Below the pieces are notes generated by a model. The model did not search any database and was not told the DNA's origin. It saw only the letters and a program-made list of their open reading frames with translations. A stretch of 64,000 nucleotides of DNA from PALSA-1006 sp963733265. Its GTDB lineage: Bacteria > Pseudomonadota > Gammaproteobacteria > Burkholderiales > Gallionellaceae. The position numbers and the translations under genes are program-made. The stretch lies in contig CAVTCF010000003.1 in the NCBI GenBank assembly GCA_963733265.1, forward strand, positions 651,240 to 715,239. The letters run 5' to 3'. Each line of letters begins with the position of its first letter. Within the stretch, counting starts at the first letter, position 1. Positions 27,037-36,129 of the stretch are shown here, one piece after another.

Positions 27037-28731
27037 TTATTCTTTCAATTCAGAGTAGCATACAAAACAATTTCGTCCTTTTGATTTGGCAGAATACATT
27101 GCTTTATCCGCACACCGTAGCAATGACTCCACCGTACTTGCATCTTCCGGATAAGCCGCAATGCCAACACTTGCTGAAATGTGATATGCGTTCTCATTAT
27201 TGACAAAGAAAAATGGACTGGCCATTTCGCCAACGATCTTTTGCGCGATTCGCATTGCCTGAGCTTTATCACCAATTTCGGGCAGGATTACAGTAAACTC
27301 ATCCCCACCCAGACGTGAAACGGTATCTGCTTCCCGCAGGCAACTGCCAATGCGAGTGGCTGCCTCCATTAACAAGGCATCACCGACGGCATGTCCCAAG
27401 GCATCGTTAATTTCTTTAAAGTGATCCAGATCGATAAACAGTAACCCGACCGGGAATTTTGTGCGATGAGCCATCTTGATAGCCTGCCCCAATCGATCAT
27501 GGAAAAGCCGACGGTTGGGAAGGTTGGTTAGTGGGTCATAATTGGCCTGCCAATGGATTAGTTCGTCTTTTTCTTTCTGATCCGTAATATCAGAGAATTG
27601 AGCGACATAGCGATATACTGTGCCATCCTTGTGATGAAGCACAACAATATTGGTTGCTTTTACATATAGGCTGCCATCTTTGTGTCTATCCCAAATCTCT
27701 CCTTGCCAGTGGCCTTGGGTATTAATAGACTCCCACATCTTCTTGTAAAACTCTTTGTTATGACGCCCGGATTTCATGATTTTGGGGTCTTTTCCAATGA
27801 CTTCTTCTCTGGCGTGGCCGGTGATGTTGGTGAAAGCCGGATTTACATCGACGATAAGGTTTTTCTCATCGGTTACCACAATAGCATCAGCGTTTGACAG
27901 ATATATGGAAGAGGCCAACTTCATTGATTTTTCAGAGTCGTATAAAGCTTCTGACATCCGATTAAATGACTGGGTTAGTTTCCCCAACTCATCTTGTCCG
28001 TCATGATCCAACTCAATCGGGTGAAATTGTTCCATACTGCCGCTAATTTGCATGGCCTCCATTGCCGATTGCAGTTTATAAAGGGGACGACCAAACCTGC
28101 GAATAAGCCAACTGATTGAGAAAAACAACAGAATTTGCAGCACAAGCTGCCCGACGATGAGAAAAAATCTGGTTTGCTGGACCGCGTTAAAATCATCAGT
28201 CATGTCGATAGTGATGCTGGCCGCACCATTTACAGAGCCGACTTCAACATGATGGCATGCCAGACAGTTTGTGCCGCGAAAATTAGTGCTCACAATAAAG
28301 GGCTTTACTGTGCGCAATACGGGCACACTTCCATCTTGAATTAATGCGAACTGGGTTTGTTTGGATGTTATCGCATTGCGATCCATCTCGTCTCTGGCTT
28401 GTTCTTCCGGCAGGCCGGGGCCAAACTGGTCCTGCACCTGTTTCGCGCGAATGATACGCAGCTCTTTCACACCCTCTGAAGCGCCCATCTTCCTGATGAA
28501 AAGCTGGCGGTTTGCCGGATCGGAGATACTGCCGGTAACCATTAACATATTCATGCCGTTGATCACACCATCGGCTGACACCGAGGCGCGTCTTTTTGCC
28601 CCGTCAAGCATTTCTTCTTTGATGAGCCCCATTACCCAGAAATGTGCGAAGGACAGCACAACAATTAACATCAACTGAATGGGTATGTTGAGTTTGCTTG
28701 CAATGCCGAGCGAGTACCACCAATTCTTCAT
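27037..28731 (-). CDS. Membrane diguanylate cyclase with haem-type periplasmic sensor, HAMP and PAS
   Basis: The 564-aa sensor has a transmembrane helix at about 17-36, a periplasmic domain (Tll0287-like/DUF3365 type) to about 180 with CLACH (C156, C159, H160), a c-type haem-binding motif, and a second helix at about 188-208. Then come a HAMP linker, a PAS domain (about 275-395) and a GGDEF domain (about 410-560). The GGDEF site (475-479) is intact and an RxxD inhibitory site (R466, D469) lies five residues before it, so c-di-GMP synthesis with product inhibition is expected. The haem suggests control by redox state, O2 or NO. It stands alone between malQ and pgl. Confidence 0.88.
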   Translation of the reverse strand: MKNWWYSLGIASKLNIPIQLMLIVVLSFAHFWVMGLIKEEMLDGAKRRASVSADGVINGMNMLMVTGSISDPANRQLFIRKMGASEGVKELRIIRAKQVQDQFGPGLPEEQARDEMDRNAITSKQTQFALIQDGSVPVLRTVKPFIVSTNFRGTNCLACHHVEVGSVNGAASITIDMTDDFNAVQQTRFFLIVGQLVLQILLFFSISWLIRRFGRPLYKLQSAMEAMQISGSMEQFHPIELDHDGQDELGKLTQSFNRMSEALYDSEKSMKLASSIYLSNADAIVVTDEKNLIVDVNPAFTNITGHAREEVIGKDPKIMKSGRHNKEFYKKMWESINTQGHWQGEIWDRHKDGSLYVKATNIVVLHHKDGTVYRYVAQFSDITDQKEKDELIHWQANYDPLTNLPNRRLFHDRLGQAIKMAHRTKFPVGLLFIDLDHFKEINDALGHAVGDALLMEAATRIGSCLREADTVSRLGGDEFTVILPEIGDKAQAMRIAQKIVGEMASPFFFVNNENAYHISASVGIAAYPEDASTVESLLRCADKAMYSAKSKGRNCFVCYSELKE

Positions 28732-28883
28732 TCAAAAATATGCCAGAATAACGCTACAATTTCCGGGCTTTCATGAAATTGTAATTTTGTTTTACGCACA
28801 GTAAAGACTGCCTTTTGCAACCGGGTTTTTTACCCATTAAGTAATGGTTACTTCCTTTCACAGAAAAGGAAACTGTGCATATT

Positions 28884-29612
28884 CTATATTAATTTAGAGG
28901 GGGCAAGCAGGGCGTGCTCAATATAAATATCTACTCCATTCTCAGGCTTGACCCATGCTGCCGGAATGGGTACTCCTGAACGCCAATCGCTGACTGCCTG
29001 TGCTTTGCTGCTTCCCGTGACCAGGAAAATGAGTTGCAGCGTTTCGCTCAAGCGGCGGGCACTGAGTGAGATGCGTTGGGGGGGCGGTTTCGGCGCATTC
29101 AAAACAATTAATGTGGCAGGAGCATCGGGTGAATATCCTTTTTCTTGATATGGGAATAAACTTGCGGTGTGTCCATCTTCGCCAAGCCCAAGAAGAACCA
29201 GATCAAATGTTTTTACATTGTTTACTATTTGAGCATATTTTTCAGCCGCGATGGAGATACCTTGTTCAGTTGGAATAGGATGGATTTGTTCAGGAGGAAT
29301 TGAGACGTGGTCCAGCCAGGCCAGTGAGGCCATGCGACTATTGCGATCTGCATGTTCGCTTGGCAGGCATCGCTCATCGCCGTAATAGACATGCCATGAA
29401 CTCCACGCAGTTTTAGCATTGCGCAGTGCTTCATAAATTTTTTTGGGGGTCGTGCCGCCTGCCAATACGATGTGAAATGCGCCACGATCACTAATTGCCT
29501 GCCGGGCAGCGTTTACAATTTCAGCCACGGCGGCTTGTTCAAGATTGGTCGTGTTTTCAAAACTGTGCCAACGGCAAATTTGCGGGAGTTCTTTAGGGTG
29601 TAACACAGTCAT
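28884..29612 (-). CDS. pgl: 6-phosphogluconolactonase
   Basis: Pgl (242 aa, DevB type) hydrolyses 6-phosphogluconolactone in the oxidative pentose phosphate pathway. The conserved VLAGGTTPKKIYEAL near residue 48, the YYGDERCLP block near 76 and LGLGEDGHTASLFP near 140 are present. It is divergent from gnd-zwf, which encode the neighbouring pathway steps, with about 100 bases between the start codons. The final step-linked arrangement strongly supports the assignment. Confidence 0.95.
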   Translation of the reverse strand: MTVLHPKELPQICRWHSFENTTNLEQAAVAEIVNAARQAISDRGAFHIVLAGGTTPKKIYEALRNAKTAWSSWHVYYGDERCLPSEHADRNSRMASLAWLDHVSIPPEQIHPIPTEQGISIAAEKYAQIVNNVKTFDLVLLGLGEDGHTASLFPYQEKGYSPDAPATLIVLNAPKPPPQRISLSARRLSETLQLIFLVTGSSKAQAVSDWRSGVPIPAAWVKPENGVDIYIEHALLAPSKLI

Positions 29613-29714
29613 AAGAATCGTCCAATAAAATAGTGGTATCGAGTATGATTCTACGGCGACGAGGCTTGGTTGAGCAGTTTTTTCGGTCTAAGGATTATTT
29701 TAAGGGGAAAAGCA

Positions 29715-30623
29715 ATGCGAATGGCGATGATCGGTTTGGGTAAGATGGGCGGTAATATGGTGCGTCGCTTGCGTCGTGGGAATATCGAAGTAGTGGGCTT
29801 TGACCGGGCGAGCGAAGTGGTGTCTCAACTTGCCAGGGAAGCCGGCATGCTTCCCGCTAGTTCGGTCGAAGATGCGATATCCAAATTATCCGGTCCGCGC
29901 ATTGTGTGGTTGATGTTGCCCAGTGGCGAACCCACCGAACAGCAAATTCATGCCCTGATCCCCCTTTTGCAAAAAGGCGACATCATTGTGGATGGCGGCA
30001 ATTCAAATTACCACGATAGCCAGCGACGCGGGGCGTTGCTGGCGGAGCAGGGTATAGGTTTTATGGACTCAGGCACCTCCGGTGGAATTTGGGGGTTGGA
30101 GAATGGCTACTGTCTGATGGTGGGGGCTACCGAAGCCGTGGCAAAGACCGTGACACCGATTTTGCAAGCACTCGCACCCGCGGCAGACAGAGGCTGGGCG
30201 CATGTCGGGCCGGTAGGTTCCGGTCACTTCACCAAGATGATACACAACGGTATTGAGTACGGCATGATGCAGTCCTTCGCCGAAGGGCTGGATTTGCTGC
30301 GGGGCAAAAAAGAATTTAATTTGGATTTGGCGCAGATCACCGAGTTGTGGCGCCACAGTTCGGTCGTGCGCAGTTGGTTGCTCGATTTAACCGCGGAAGC
30401 GTTGAAGTCCGATCAACAATTACTGAACATTGCTCCCTTCGTGCCGGATTCTGGCGAGGGTCGCTGGACGGTGATCGAATCGATAGATCAGGGCGTGGCT
30501 GCGCCAGTGCTAACATTGGCGTTACAGATGCGCTTCAACAGCCAAAACCAATCCGGTTACGGTTACCGTCTGCTTTCCACTATGCGTAATGCTTTCGGCG
30601 GCCATGCTATTAAACTGAACTGA
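29715..30623 (+). CDS. gnd: 6-phosphogluconate dehydrogenase, decarboxylating (short form)
   Basis: The 302-aa enzyme converts 6-phosphogluconate to ribulose-5-phosphate and CO2. The dinucleotide fold MIGLGKMGGNM, the substrate motif GGNSNYHDS and GTSGGIWGLENGYCLM are intact, with the catalytic Lys in HFTKMIHNGIEYG. It is the short GndA/NAD-type form (about 300 aa) rather than the 470-aa E. coli form. The frame is open from 29670, but ATG 29715 has AGGGGAA upstream and aligns with the family start. Confidence 0.94.
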   Translation: MRMAMIGLGKMGGNMVRRLRRGNIEVVGFDRASEVVSQLAREAGMLPASSVEDAISKLSGPRIVWLMLPSGEPTEQQIHALIPLLQKGDIIVDGGNSNYHDSQRRGALLAEQGIGFMDSGTSGGIWGLENGYCLMVGATEAVAKTVTPILQALAPAADRGWAHVGPVGSGHFTKMIHNGIEYGMMQSFAEGLDLLRGKKEFNLDLAQITELWRHSSVVRSWLLDLTAEALKSDQQLLNIAPFVPDSGEGRWTVIESIDQGVAAPVLTLALQMRFNSQNQSGYGYRLLSTMRNAFGGHAIKLN

Positions 30624-30636
30624 GCGGAGACAAGTG

Positions 30637-32142
30637 ATGAAAACTCTTGATCCGTGTACCTTGGTCATTTTTGGAGCCGGCGGGAATCTGGTTCGTCTCA
30701 AGTTGATTCCGTCATTATTTGACCTTGAGAAGGCAAATCGGTTGCCTGCGCAAATGGTGATTCTGGCCGTGAGCCGGGCGGTAAAAAGTCGCGAACAGTG
30801 GATTGAGCAAGTTATCACAATGCTTAAAGCGAAATACCCGCAGGGATTCGAGCCGGCTGTATTTGAGCGCTTCAGTCAGCGTTTGCAATATCATTCCAAT
30901 CCTCCCGACGATAAAGACTCCTATAGAAAATTAAAAGAAACGCTGGAAGATAATCCCGTGTTCTTTCGTAATGTGGTTTTCTATATGGCCGTTCCTCCTT
31001 CCGAGTTTTCGGTCTTCATCGACAATCTTGGAAATCAGGGGTTGCTCGCCGAGAAAAACGGGTGGCGTCGCGTGGTGATTGAGAAGCCTTTTGGTTACGA
31101 TTTGCTCAGTGCTCAAACGCTTCAATCCAGTTTGTACCGTCATTTGAACGAGCCGCAAATATATCGTATCGACCATTACCTCGGCAAAGGTACGGTACAG
31201 AATGTGATGGTGTTCCGCTTCGCAAACATTCTGCTGGAGCCATTGTGGAATCACCACTATATCGATCATGTGCAAATAACCCAATCCGAGACTCAGGGGG
31301 TGGGCGGGCGAGGCGGCTATTATGAAAGTTCCGGAGCCTTGCGCGATATGATTCAAAGTCATCTGTTGCAGTTGATGGCGCTGGTTGCGATGGAGCCACC
31401 CGTGACTATGTCGGCGGAACATTTGCGCGACGAGAAAGTGAAAGTATTGAAAGCGATTCGTCCGATTACACAAAACTCTGTGCATGCTCATTCATTCCGT
31501 GCGCAATACACGGCCGGTACTGTTAATGGTCAATCAGTTCCGGGTTATCTGGAAGAAGCGGATGTGCCACAAGGCAGCACTACGGAAACTTATGCTGCTG
31601 TAAAATTGTTTGTAGATAACTGGCGTTGGGCAGGCGTGCCGTTTTACCTGCGTACCGGCAAGCGCATGGCAGAAAACAGTTCGGCCGTTTGTATTCGTTT
31701 CAAGAATCCACCCCAGGATATGATGCGAAACACGCGGCAGGGGCCGTCGCAGCCAAACTGGATCATGCTGGGTATTCAACCGAATGATTGTTTGAAAATG
31801 GAAATGCAGGTCAAAGTGCCCGGCCTGGATTTAAACACCCGCACGATCAGTCTGGATGCGACTTATCGCAAGGAGGGGGATGAGGATTTCGATGCCTATG
31901 CGGGTTTGTTGCTGGATGTGATGCAGGGCGATCATTCGCTGTTCTTGCGTATTGATGAAGTGGAAGCCGCGTGGCGTGTGGTTGACCCGATACTCAAGGT
32001 ATGGTCGATGGAACGGGAATTCATAAACGGTTACCAGGCTGGCACTTGGGGGCCGCGCGGTACCTATCGCCTGTTTGACGGGGACGATCAGTTTTGGCGC
32101 CACTCCTTGAGTCCGGAAGGTGCCGACACACAGGCGTATTAA
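30637..32142 (+). CDS. zwf: Glucose-6-phosphate 1-dehydrogenase
   Basis: Zwf (501 aa) oxidises glucose-6-phosphate to 6-phosphogluconolactone with NAD(P)+. The coenzyme fold is at the N-terminus (VIFGAGGNL). EKPFGYD near residue 151 and the substrate-binding RIDHYLGKGTVQN near 177 are intact. A GTG at 30634 could also start translation, but the ATG at 30637 has better spacing (seven bases) from GGAG. It follows gnd by 13 bases and is followed by glk in the same operon. Confidence 0.96.
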   Translation: MKTLDPCTLVIFGAGGNLVRLKLIPSLFDLEKANRLPAQMVILAVSRAVKSREQWIEQVITMLKAKYPQGFEPAVFERFSQRLQYHSNPPDDKDSYRKLKETLEDNPVFFRNVVFYMAVPPSEFSVFIDNLGNQGLLAEKNGWRRVVIEKPFGYDLLSAQTLQSSLYRHLNEPQIYRIDHYLGKGTVQNVMVFRFANILLEPLWNHHYIDHVQITQSETQGVGGRGGYYESSGALRDMIQSHLLQLMALVAMEPPVTMSAEHLRDEKVKVLKAIRPITQNSVHAHSFRAQYTAGTVNGQSVPGYLEEADVPQGSTTETYAAVKLFVDNWRWAGVPFYLRTGKRMAENSSAVCIRFKNPPQDMMRNTRQGPSQPNWIMLGIQPNDCLKMEMQVKVPGLDLNTRTISLDATYRKEGDEDFDAYAGLLLDVMQGDHSLFLRIDEVEAAWRVVDPILKVWSMEREFINGYQAGTWGPRGTYRLFDGDDQFWRHSLSPEGADTQAY

Positions 32143-32146
32143 TCAT

Positions 32147-33139
32147 ATGAGTTACTTATTGGCTGGCGATATCGGCGGTACGAAGACTTTATTGCAGGTG
32201 TTCAATGCAGATCAGGAGCGAGCTCCCTTGCTGTGCAAATCCTATCCCAGTGCCGACTTCGCCGGATTGGCACAGATAGTGGAAGTATTTTTGCAAGAAG
32301 CCGGAACTCAAGATGTCTCATCCGCTTGTTTGGCTTTAGCCGGGCCTGTAGCCGGACGAAAAGCAAAGCTCACTAACTTGCCCTGGGAGGTCGATGCGGA
32401 TCTTCTTGCGGCACGATTCCATCTATCTCACGTAGCGCTTATTAATGATTTTGAAGCAATTGGATTTGGTATCGCGGCGTTGGAAGCGGACGACCTGATT
32501 ACCTTGCAGCAGGGCACACCCCAGGCACGAGGAACACGTATTGTTGTCGGTGCCGGAACCGGCCTGGGGGTAGCTTGGCTATCATGGGCTGACGATGGCT
32601 ATGCGGTGCATCCATCCGAAGGTGGACACATTGATTTTGCCCCGGTTAATGAATTGCAATATGAGTTGTTAAAGTATTTGCAACAACGTCACGGTCATGT
32701 GTCATACGAGCGCATTGTCTCCGGCCCCGGACTTGTTGCCATATTTGAATTTTTACGCGATTGCAAATGTGTCACTCCGTCGCCGGAATTAAATGCTGCA
32801 ATGAGCAATGGTGATGCCGCAGCCGCGATTGCGGGTTTTGCAATTGCAAAGAGGGAAAACATTGCGCTTCAGTCCCTGGAAATATTCATACAGATTTATG
32901 GCGCGTTTGTGGGTAATGTTGCACTCGCCGCTTTGCCGCGCGGTGGTATTTATGTGTCCGGAGGAATTGCGGCGAAGATTGCAAGAGAAGTTCAGCAAGG
33001 TGGATTTATGGATAATTATTTGGATAAAGGACGCTTCGGGGAATTGTTGGCGAGCTTTCCTTTGTCGATTATTAAGAACTCAAATGTTGGATTGTTGGGG
33101 GCAAGTTTGTTTGCTCAAAAATTAGCAAAATTAAAGTAA
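32147..33139 (+). CDS. glk: Glucokinase
   Basis: Glk (330 aa) phosphorylates glucose with ATP. The phosphate-binding AGDIGGTKT near residue 5, INDFEAIGFG near 95 and GAGTGLGVAWL near 135 are typical of the ROK-unrelated bacterial glucokinase family. The ATG at 32147 lies four bases after the zwf stop. The frame is open upstream to 32120 but that part overlaps zwf. In context it feeds glucose released by amylomaltase or hydrolase into the pentose phosphate route. Confidence 0.94.
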   Translation: MSYLLAGDIGGTKTLLQVFNADQERAPLLCKSYPSADFAGLAQIVEVFLQEAGTQDVSSACLALAGPVAGRKAKLTNLPWEVDADLLAARFHLSHVALINDFEAIGFGIAALEADDLITLQQGTPQARGTRIVVGAGTGLGVAWLSWADDGYAVHPSEGGHIDFAPVNELQYELLKYLQQRHGHVSYERIVSGPGLVAIFEFLRDCKCVTPSPELNAAMSNGDAAAAIAGFAIAKRENIALQSLEIFIQIYGAFVGNVALAALPRGGIYVSGGIAAKIAREVQQGGFMDNYLDKGRFGELLASFPLSIIKNSNVGLLGASLFAQKLAKLK

Positions 33140-33172
33140 TTTTTACTTTTTCTAACCATGGAGTAATGAAGA

Positions 33173-35644
33173 ATGTCAGTCAACTCAAAAAAAATCGCGG
33201 TAAGGCATGTTGAAAAGGCAATCGATGTAACCTCAATCATCAATTCACTTTCAGAACGTTTGACCTATGCAGTGGGGAAAGATTCGATTACCGCAACCGA
33301 GCGTGATTGGTTTATTTCAGCGGCGCTGGTTGTGCGGGATCATCTGATCGACCGCTGGATGGAAACCATGCGTGGTTATTACGACAATGACGCCAAACGC
33401 ATCTACTATTTTTCCATGGAATTTTTGATGGGACGGTCGTTGATGAACAGTTTGCATAATTTGGATCTGGACAAGCCAATGCGTAAAGCACTCGAAGAAT
33501 TGGCCGTGAAACTGGAAAAAATTAGAGATGTTGAATTTGATGCGGCACTTGGAAACGGGGGACTTGGTCGATTGGCCGCATGTTTTCTTGATTCGATGGC
33601 GTCCCTTGATTTGCCGGGCTATGGATACGGTATTCGATATGAATATGGCATGTTCCAGCAGCATATTGAAAATGGCAGGCAAGTTGAACACCCCGATAAC
33701 TGGCTGCGCTACGGTAACCCGTGGGAATTTCCGCGTCCCGAGGTTTTATATCAGGTGAAATTTCATGGTCGCGTGGCTTCATACACGGACGAGACTGGCG
33801 CCAGCCACTTTCAGTGGATGGATACCGACGATGTGATGGCAATGGCGCACGACACCCCTATTCCCGGCTATGGTACCCGTACCGTGAACAACATGCGCCT
33901 GTGGGCGGCAAAGTCATCGCGCGATTTTGATCTGGCCTATTTTAATCGCGGAGATTACATTAAATCTGTGGAGGATAAAGACCGTTCTGAAAACCTGTCC
34001 AAAGTGCTTTATCCGGACGACTCCACGCAGATGGGACACGAATTGCGCTTGAAGCAACAATATTTTTTCACCTGCGCATCCTTGCAGGATATTCTGAGTC
34101 GTTACCACAAAGACCATCAAACTTTTGATGCGTTACCGGACAAGGTTGCGATCCAGTTGAACGATACCCACCCGGCAATTTCGATTGCCGAGCTGATGAG
34201 AATAATGGTTGACCAGCATCAGGTTCCCTGGGAAAAGGCGTGGGATATTACCGTGCGCACTTTCTCTTATACCAACCACACTCTGATGCCGGAAGCTTTG
34301 GAAACTTGGCCTGTTGCAATGTTTGAACAGATACTTCCGCGTCATTTGAAGATTATCTACGAAATTAACAGCCGCTTTTTGACTGATGTAAGACATCAAT
34401 TTCCCGGTGATAACGATCTTCTGCGCCGCATGTCGATTATTTCGGAAGAGGGTGGCAAACGGGTGCGCATGGCGCATTTGGCAATAGTTGGCAGTCATCG
34501 TGTAAACGGGGTTGCCGCGATTCATACCCGGCTGATGAAGCAGACTATATTTGCAGATTTTGACCGTTTTTATCCGGGCAAAATCATCAATATGACAAAT
34601 GGAATCACACCGCGCCGCTGGCTGAATCAGGCAAATACGCCTTTGGCGGAATTGATTTCTTCCCAAATTGGCAAGGACTGGATTAAAGACTTGAGCCTGT
34701 TAAAAAAATTAATTCCACTGGCGAAAGAGGCGGAATTTTGCAAACAATTCGCGAATATTAAGCGGGCAAATAAGGTTCGTCTTGCCGGGTTGATTAAGCA
34801 GAAGCTCAATCTGGAGGTGAATGTTGATTCACTCTTTGATGTGCAAATAAAACGTATACATGAATACAAACGGCAACTGCTTAATGTGCTGCACATTATC
34901 ACCCTGTATAACCGGGTACGACGCGGAGAGACGTGCGTGCCGCGCACGGTGATATTTGGCGGTAAAGCCGCACCGGGCTATGCAGTGGCAAAACTTATCA
35001 TCAAGCTCATTAATGATGTGGCCGATACGGTCAACAACGATCCGCAAGTGAGAGGGCTTCTGAAAGTAGCATTTATACCGAATTACGATGTTTCGACCGC
35101 CGAGTTTATCGTGCCCGCGGCTGATCTGTCCGAGCAGATTTCAACTGCCGGTACCGAGGCTTCCGGCACGGGTAATATGAAATTGGCATTGAATGGCGCG
35201 CTGACGATAGGTACGCTGGACGGGGCAAATGTTGAAATAGGAGAAGAAGTCGGAGAGGATAATATCTTTATCTTCGGATTGACTACAGACGAAGTGGACA
35301 GCCTGCTTACCAAAGGTTATCAGCCGTGGGACTATTACAATTCAAATGCAGAGCTTCGCGAAGTGTTAAACATGATCGGCTCCGGATTCTTCTCTCCCGA
35401 ACAGCCGGATCGTTTCAAACCTATTTTGGATAACCTTTTGCAATACGGAGATAAATATTTGTTGCTGGCAGACTATGCCTCTTATATCGCTTGTCAAAGC
35501 GAAGTTGAGGCTGCTTACAAGAATCAGGCGCAATGGGTGACAAAGGCGGTTCTCAATGTGGCCAACATGGGGAAGTTTTCCAGTGATCGAACTATTGCAC
35601 AGTATGCCAAAGAGATTTGGAATGTGAAGCCGGTAAAACAATAA
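33173..35644 (+). CDS. glgP: Glycogen/maltodextrin phosphorylase (copy 1)
   Basis: The 823-aa enzyme releases glucose-1-phosphate from glycogen ends. The pyridoxal-phosphate lysine is K670 in EASGTGNMKLALNG. FSMEFLMGRSL near residue 78 and LGNGGLGRLAACFLDS near 125 are conserved. It ends the gnd-zwf-glk operon, 33 bases after glk, and is followed by a terminator. A second, diverged copy is encoded at 58355-60907. Length is normal. Confidence 0.96.
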   Translation: MSVNSKKIAVRHVEKAIDVTSIINSLSERLTYAVGKDSITATERDWFISAALVVRDHLIDRWMETMRGYYDNDAKRIYYFSMEFLMGRSLMNSLHNLDLDKPMRKALEELAVKLEKIRDVEFDAALGNGGLGRLAACFLDSMASLDLPGYGYGIRYEYGMFQQHIENGRQVEHPDNWLRYGNPWEFPRPEVLYQVKFHGRVASYTDETGASHFQWMDTDDVMAMAHDTPIPGYGTRTVNNMRLWAAKSSRDFDLAYFNRGDYIKSVEDKDRSENLSKVLYPDDSTQMGHELRLKQQYFFTCASLQDILSRYHKDHQTFDALPDKVAIQLNDTHPAISIAELMRIMVDQHQVPWEKAWDITVRTFSYTNHTLMPEALETWPVAMFEQILPRHLKIIYEINSRFLTDVRHQFPGDNDLLRRMSIISEEGGKRVRMAHLAIVGSHRVNGVAAIHTRLMKQTIFADFDRFYPGKIINMTNGITPRRWLNQANTPLAELISSQIGKDWIKDLSLLKKLIPLAKEAEFCKQFANIKRANKVRLAGLIKQKLNLEVNVDSLFDVQIKRIHEYKRQLLNVLHIITLYNRVRRGETCVPRTVIFGGKAAPGYAVAKLIIKLINDVADTVNNDPQVRGLLKVAFIPNYDVSTAEFIVPAADLSEQISTAGTEASGTGNMKLALNGALTIGTLDGANVEIGEEVGEDNIFIFGLTTDEVDSLLTKGYQPWDYYNSNAELREVLNMIGSGFFSPEQPDRFKPILDNLLQYGDKYLLLADYASYIACQSEVEAAYKNQAQWVTKAVLNVANMGKFSSDRTIAQYAKEIWNVKPVKQ

Positions 35645-35682
35645 AATTGGCAAAACAATAAGAAAATTGAGAATGAAAACAT

Positions 35683-35717
35683 AAGGCCCTGTAGCAAGAT
35701 GAGCAGGGCCTTTTTTT
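35683..35717 (+). terminator. Terminator after glgP copy 1
   Basis: AAGGCCCTG (35683-35691) and CAGGGCCTT (35704-35712) form a 9-bp stem followed by seven T residues. It closes the gnd-zwf-glk-glgP operon. Confidence 0.93.
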
Positions 35718-35755
35718 GTCCAGTACTTAAGAATGCATCCGGCTGCTTTTGTTAA

Positions 35756-35832
35756 GGGTTGTCAGACGCTAGCCCGCACAGGGTTGAGGTATCATCATGG
35801 CTACGTATTCGAGGGTTGACGTCTGACAACCC
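35756..35832. mobile_element. 77-bp MITE-like element with 13-bp terminal inverted repeats
   Basis: GGGTTGTCAGACG at 35756-35768 is repeated exactly in inverse at 35820-35832, with 51 bases between. It has no coding capacity and sits in the 485-base gap between glgP and the next gene. Perfect terminal repeats suggest a miniature element mobilised in trans or a large operator. No clear target duplication is seen. The rest of the gap holds only weak overlapping frames. Confidence 0.45.
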
Positions 35833-36129
35833 ATAACATTTTCTGCCTGTGGTGAGCCGCAATTATGGAACATCCAAAATATCAGATTGCGAGTGTTGTC
35901 ACTCCATCACCACAATTAAATAATTCCAAATGCGACTTGTTCTCTCGCGTACCGGGTTTATTCTTCAGCGTCACATTTCTACCAATGATGTTGCCATGCT
36001 GCAAGGATAATCTCATCACTTTAGGTCTGCAACAATATCTCGCGCAACTGATCAAAAGCTCAATTTGTGCCATCGGAGAGTTCAAAACAATAGGTATGGC
36101 GTTATACTGAGCGTAGTACAAGAATCAAC

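Noticed and set aside
35865..36121. Overlapping 80-codon frames on both strands
   Set aside because: Neither has a ribosome binding site or a recognisable family; at best a decayed fragment.
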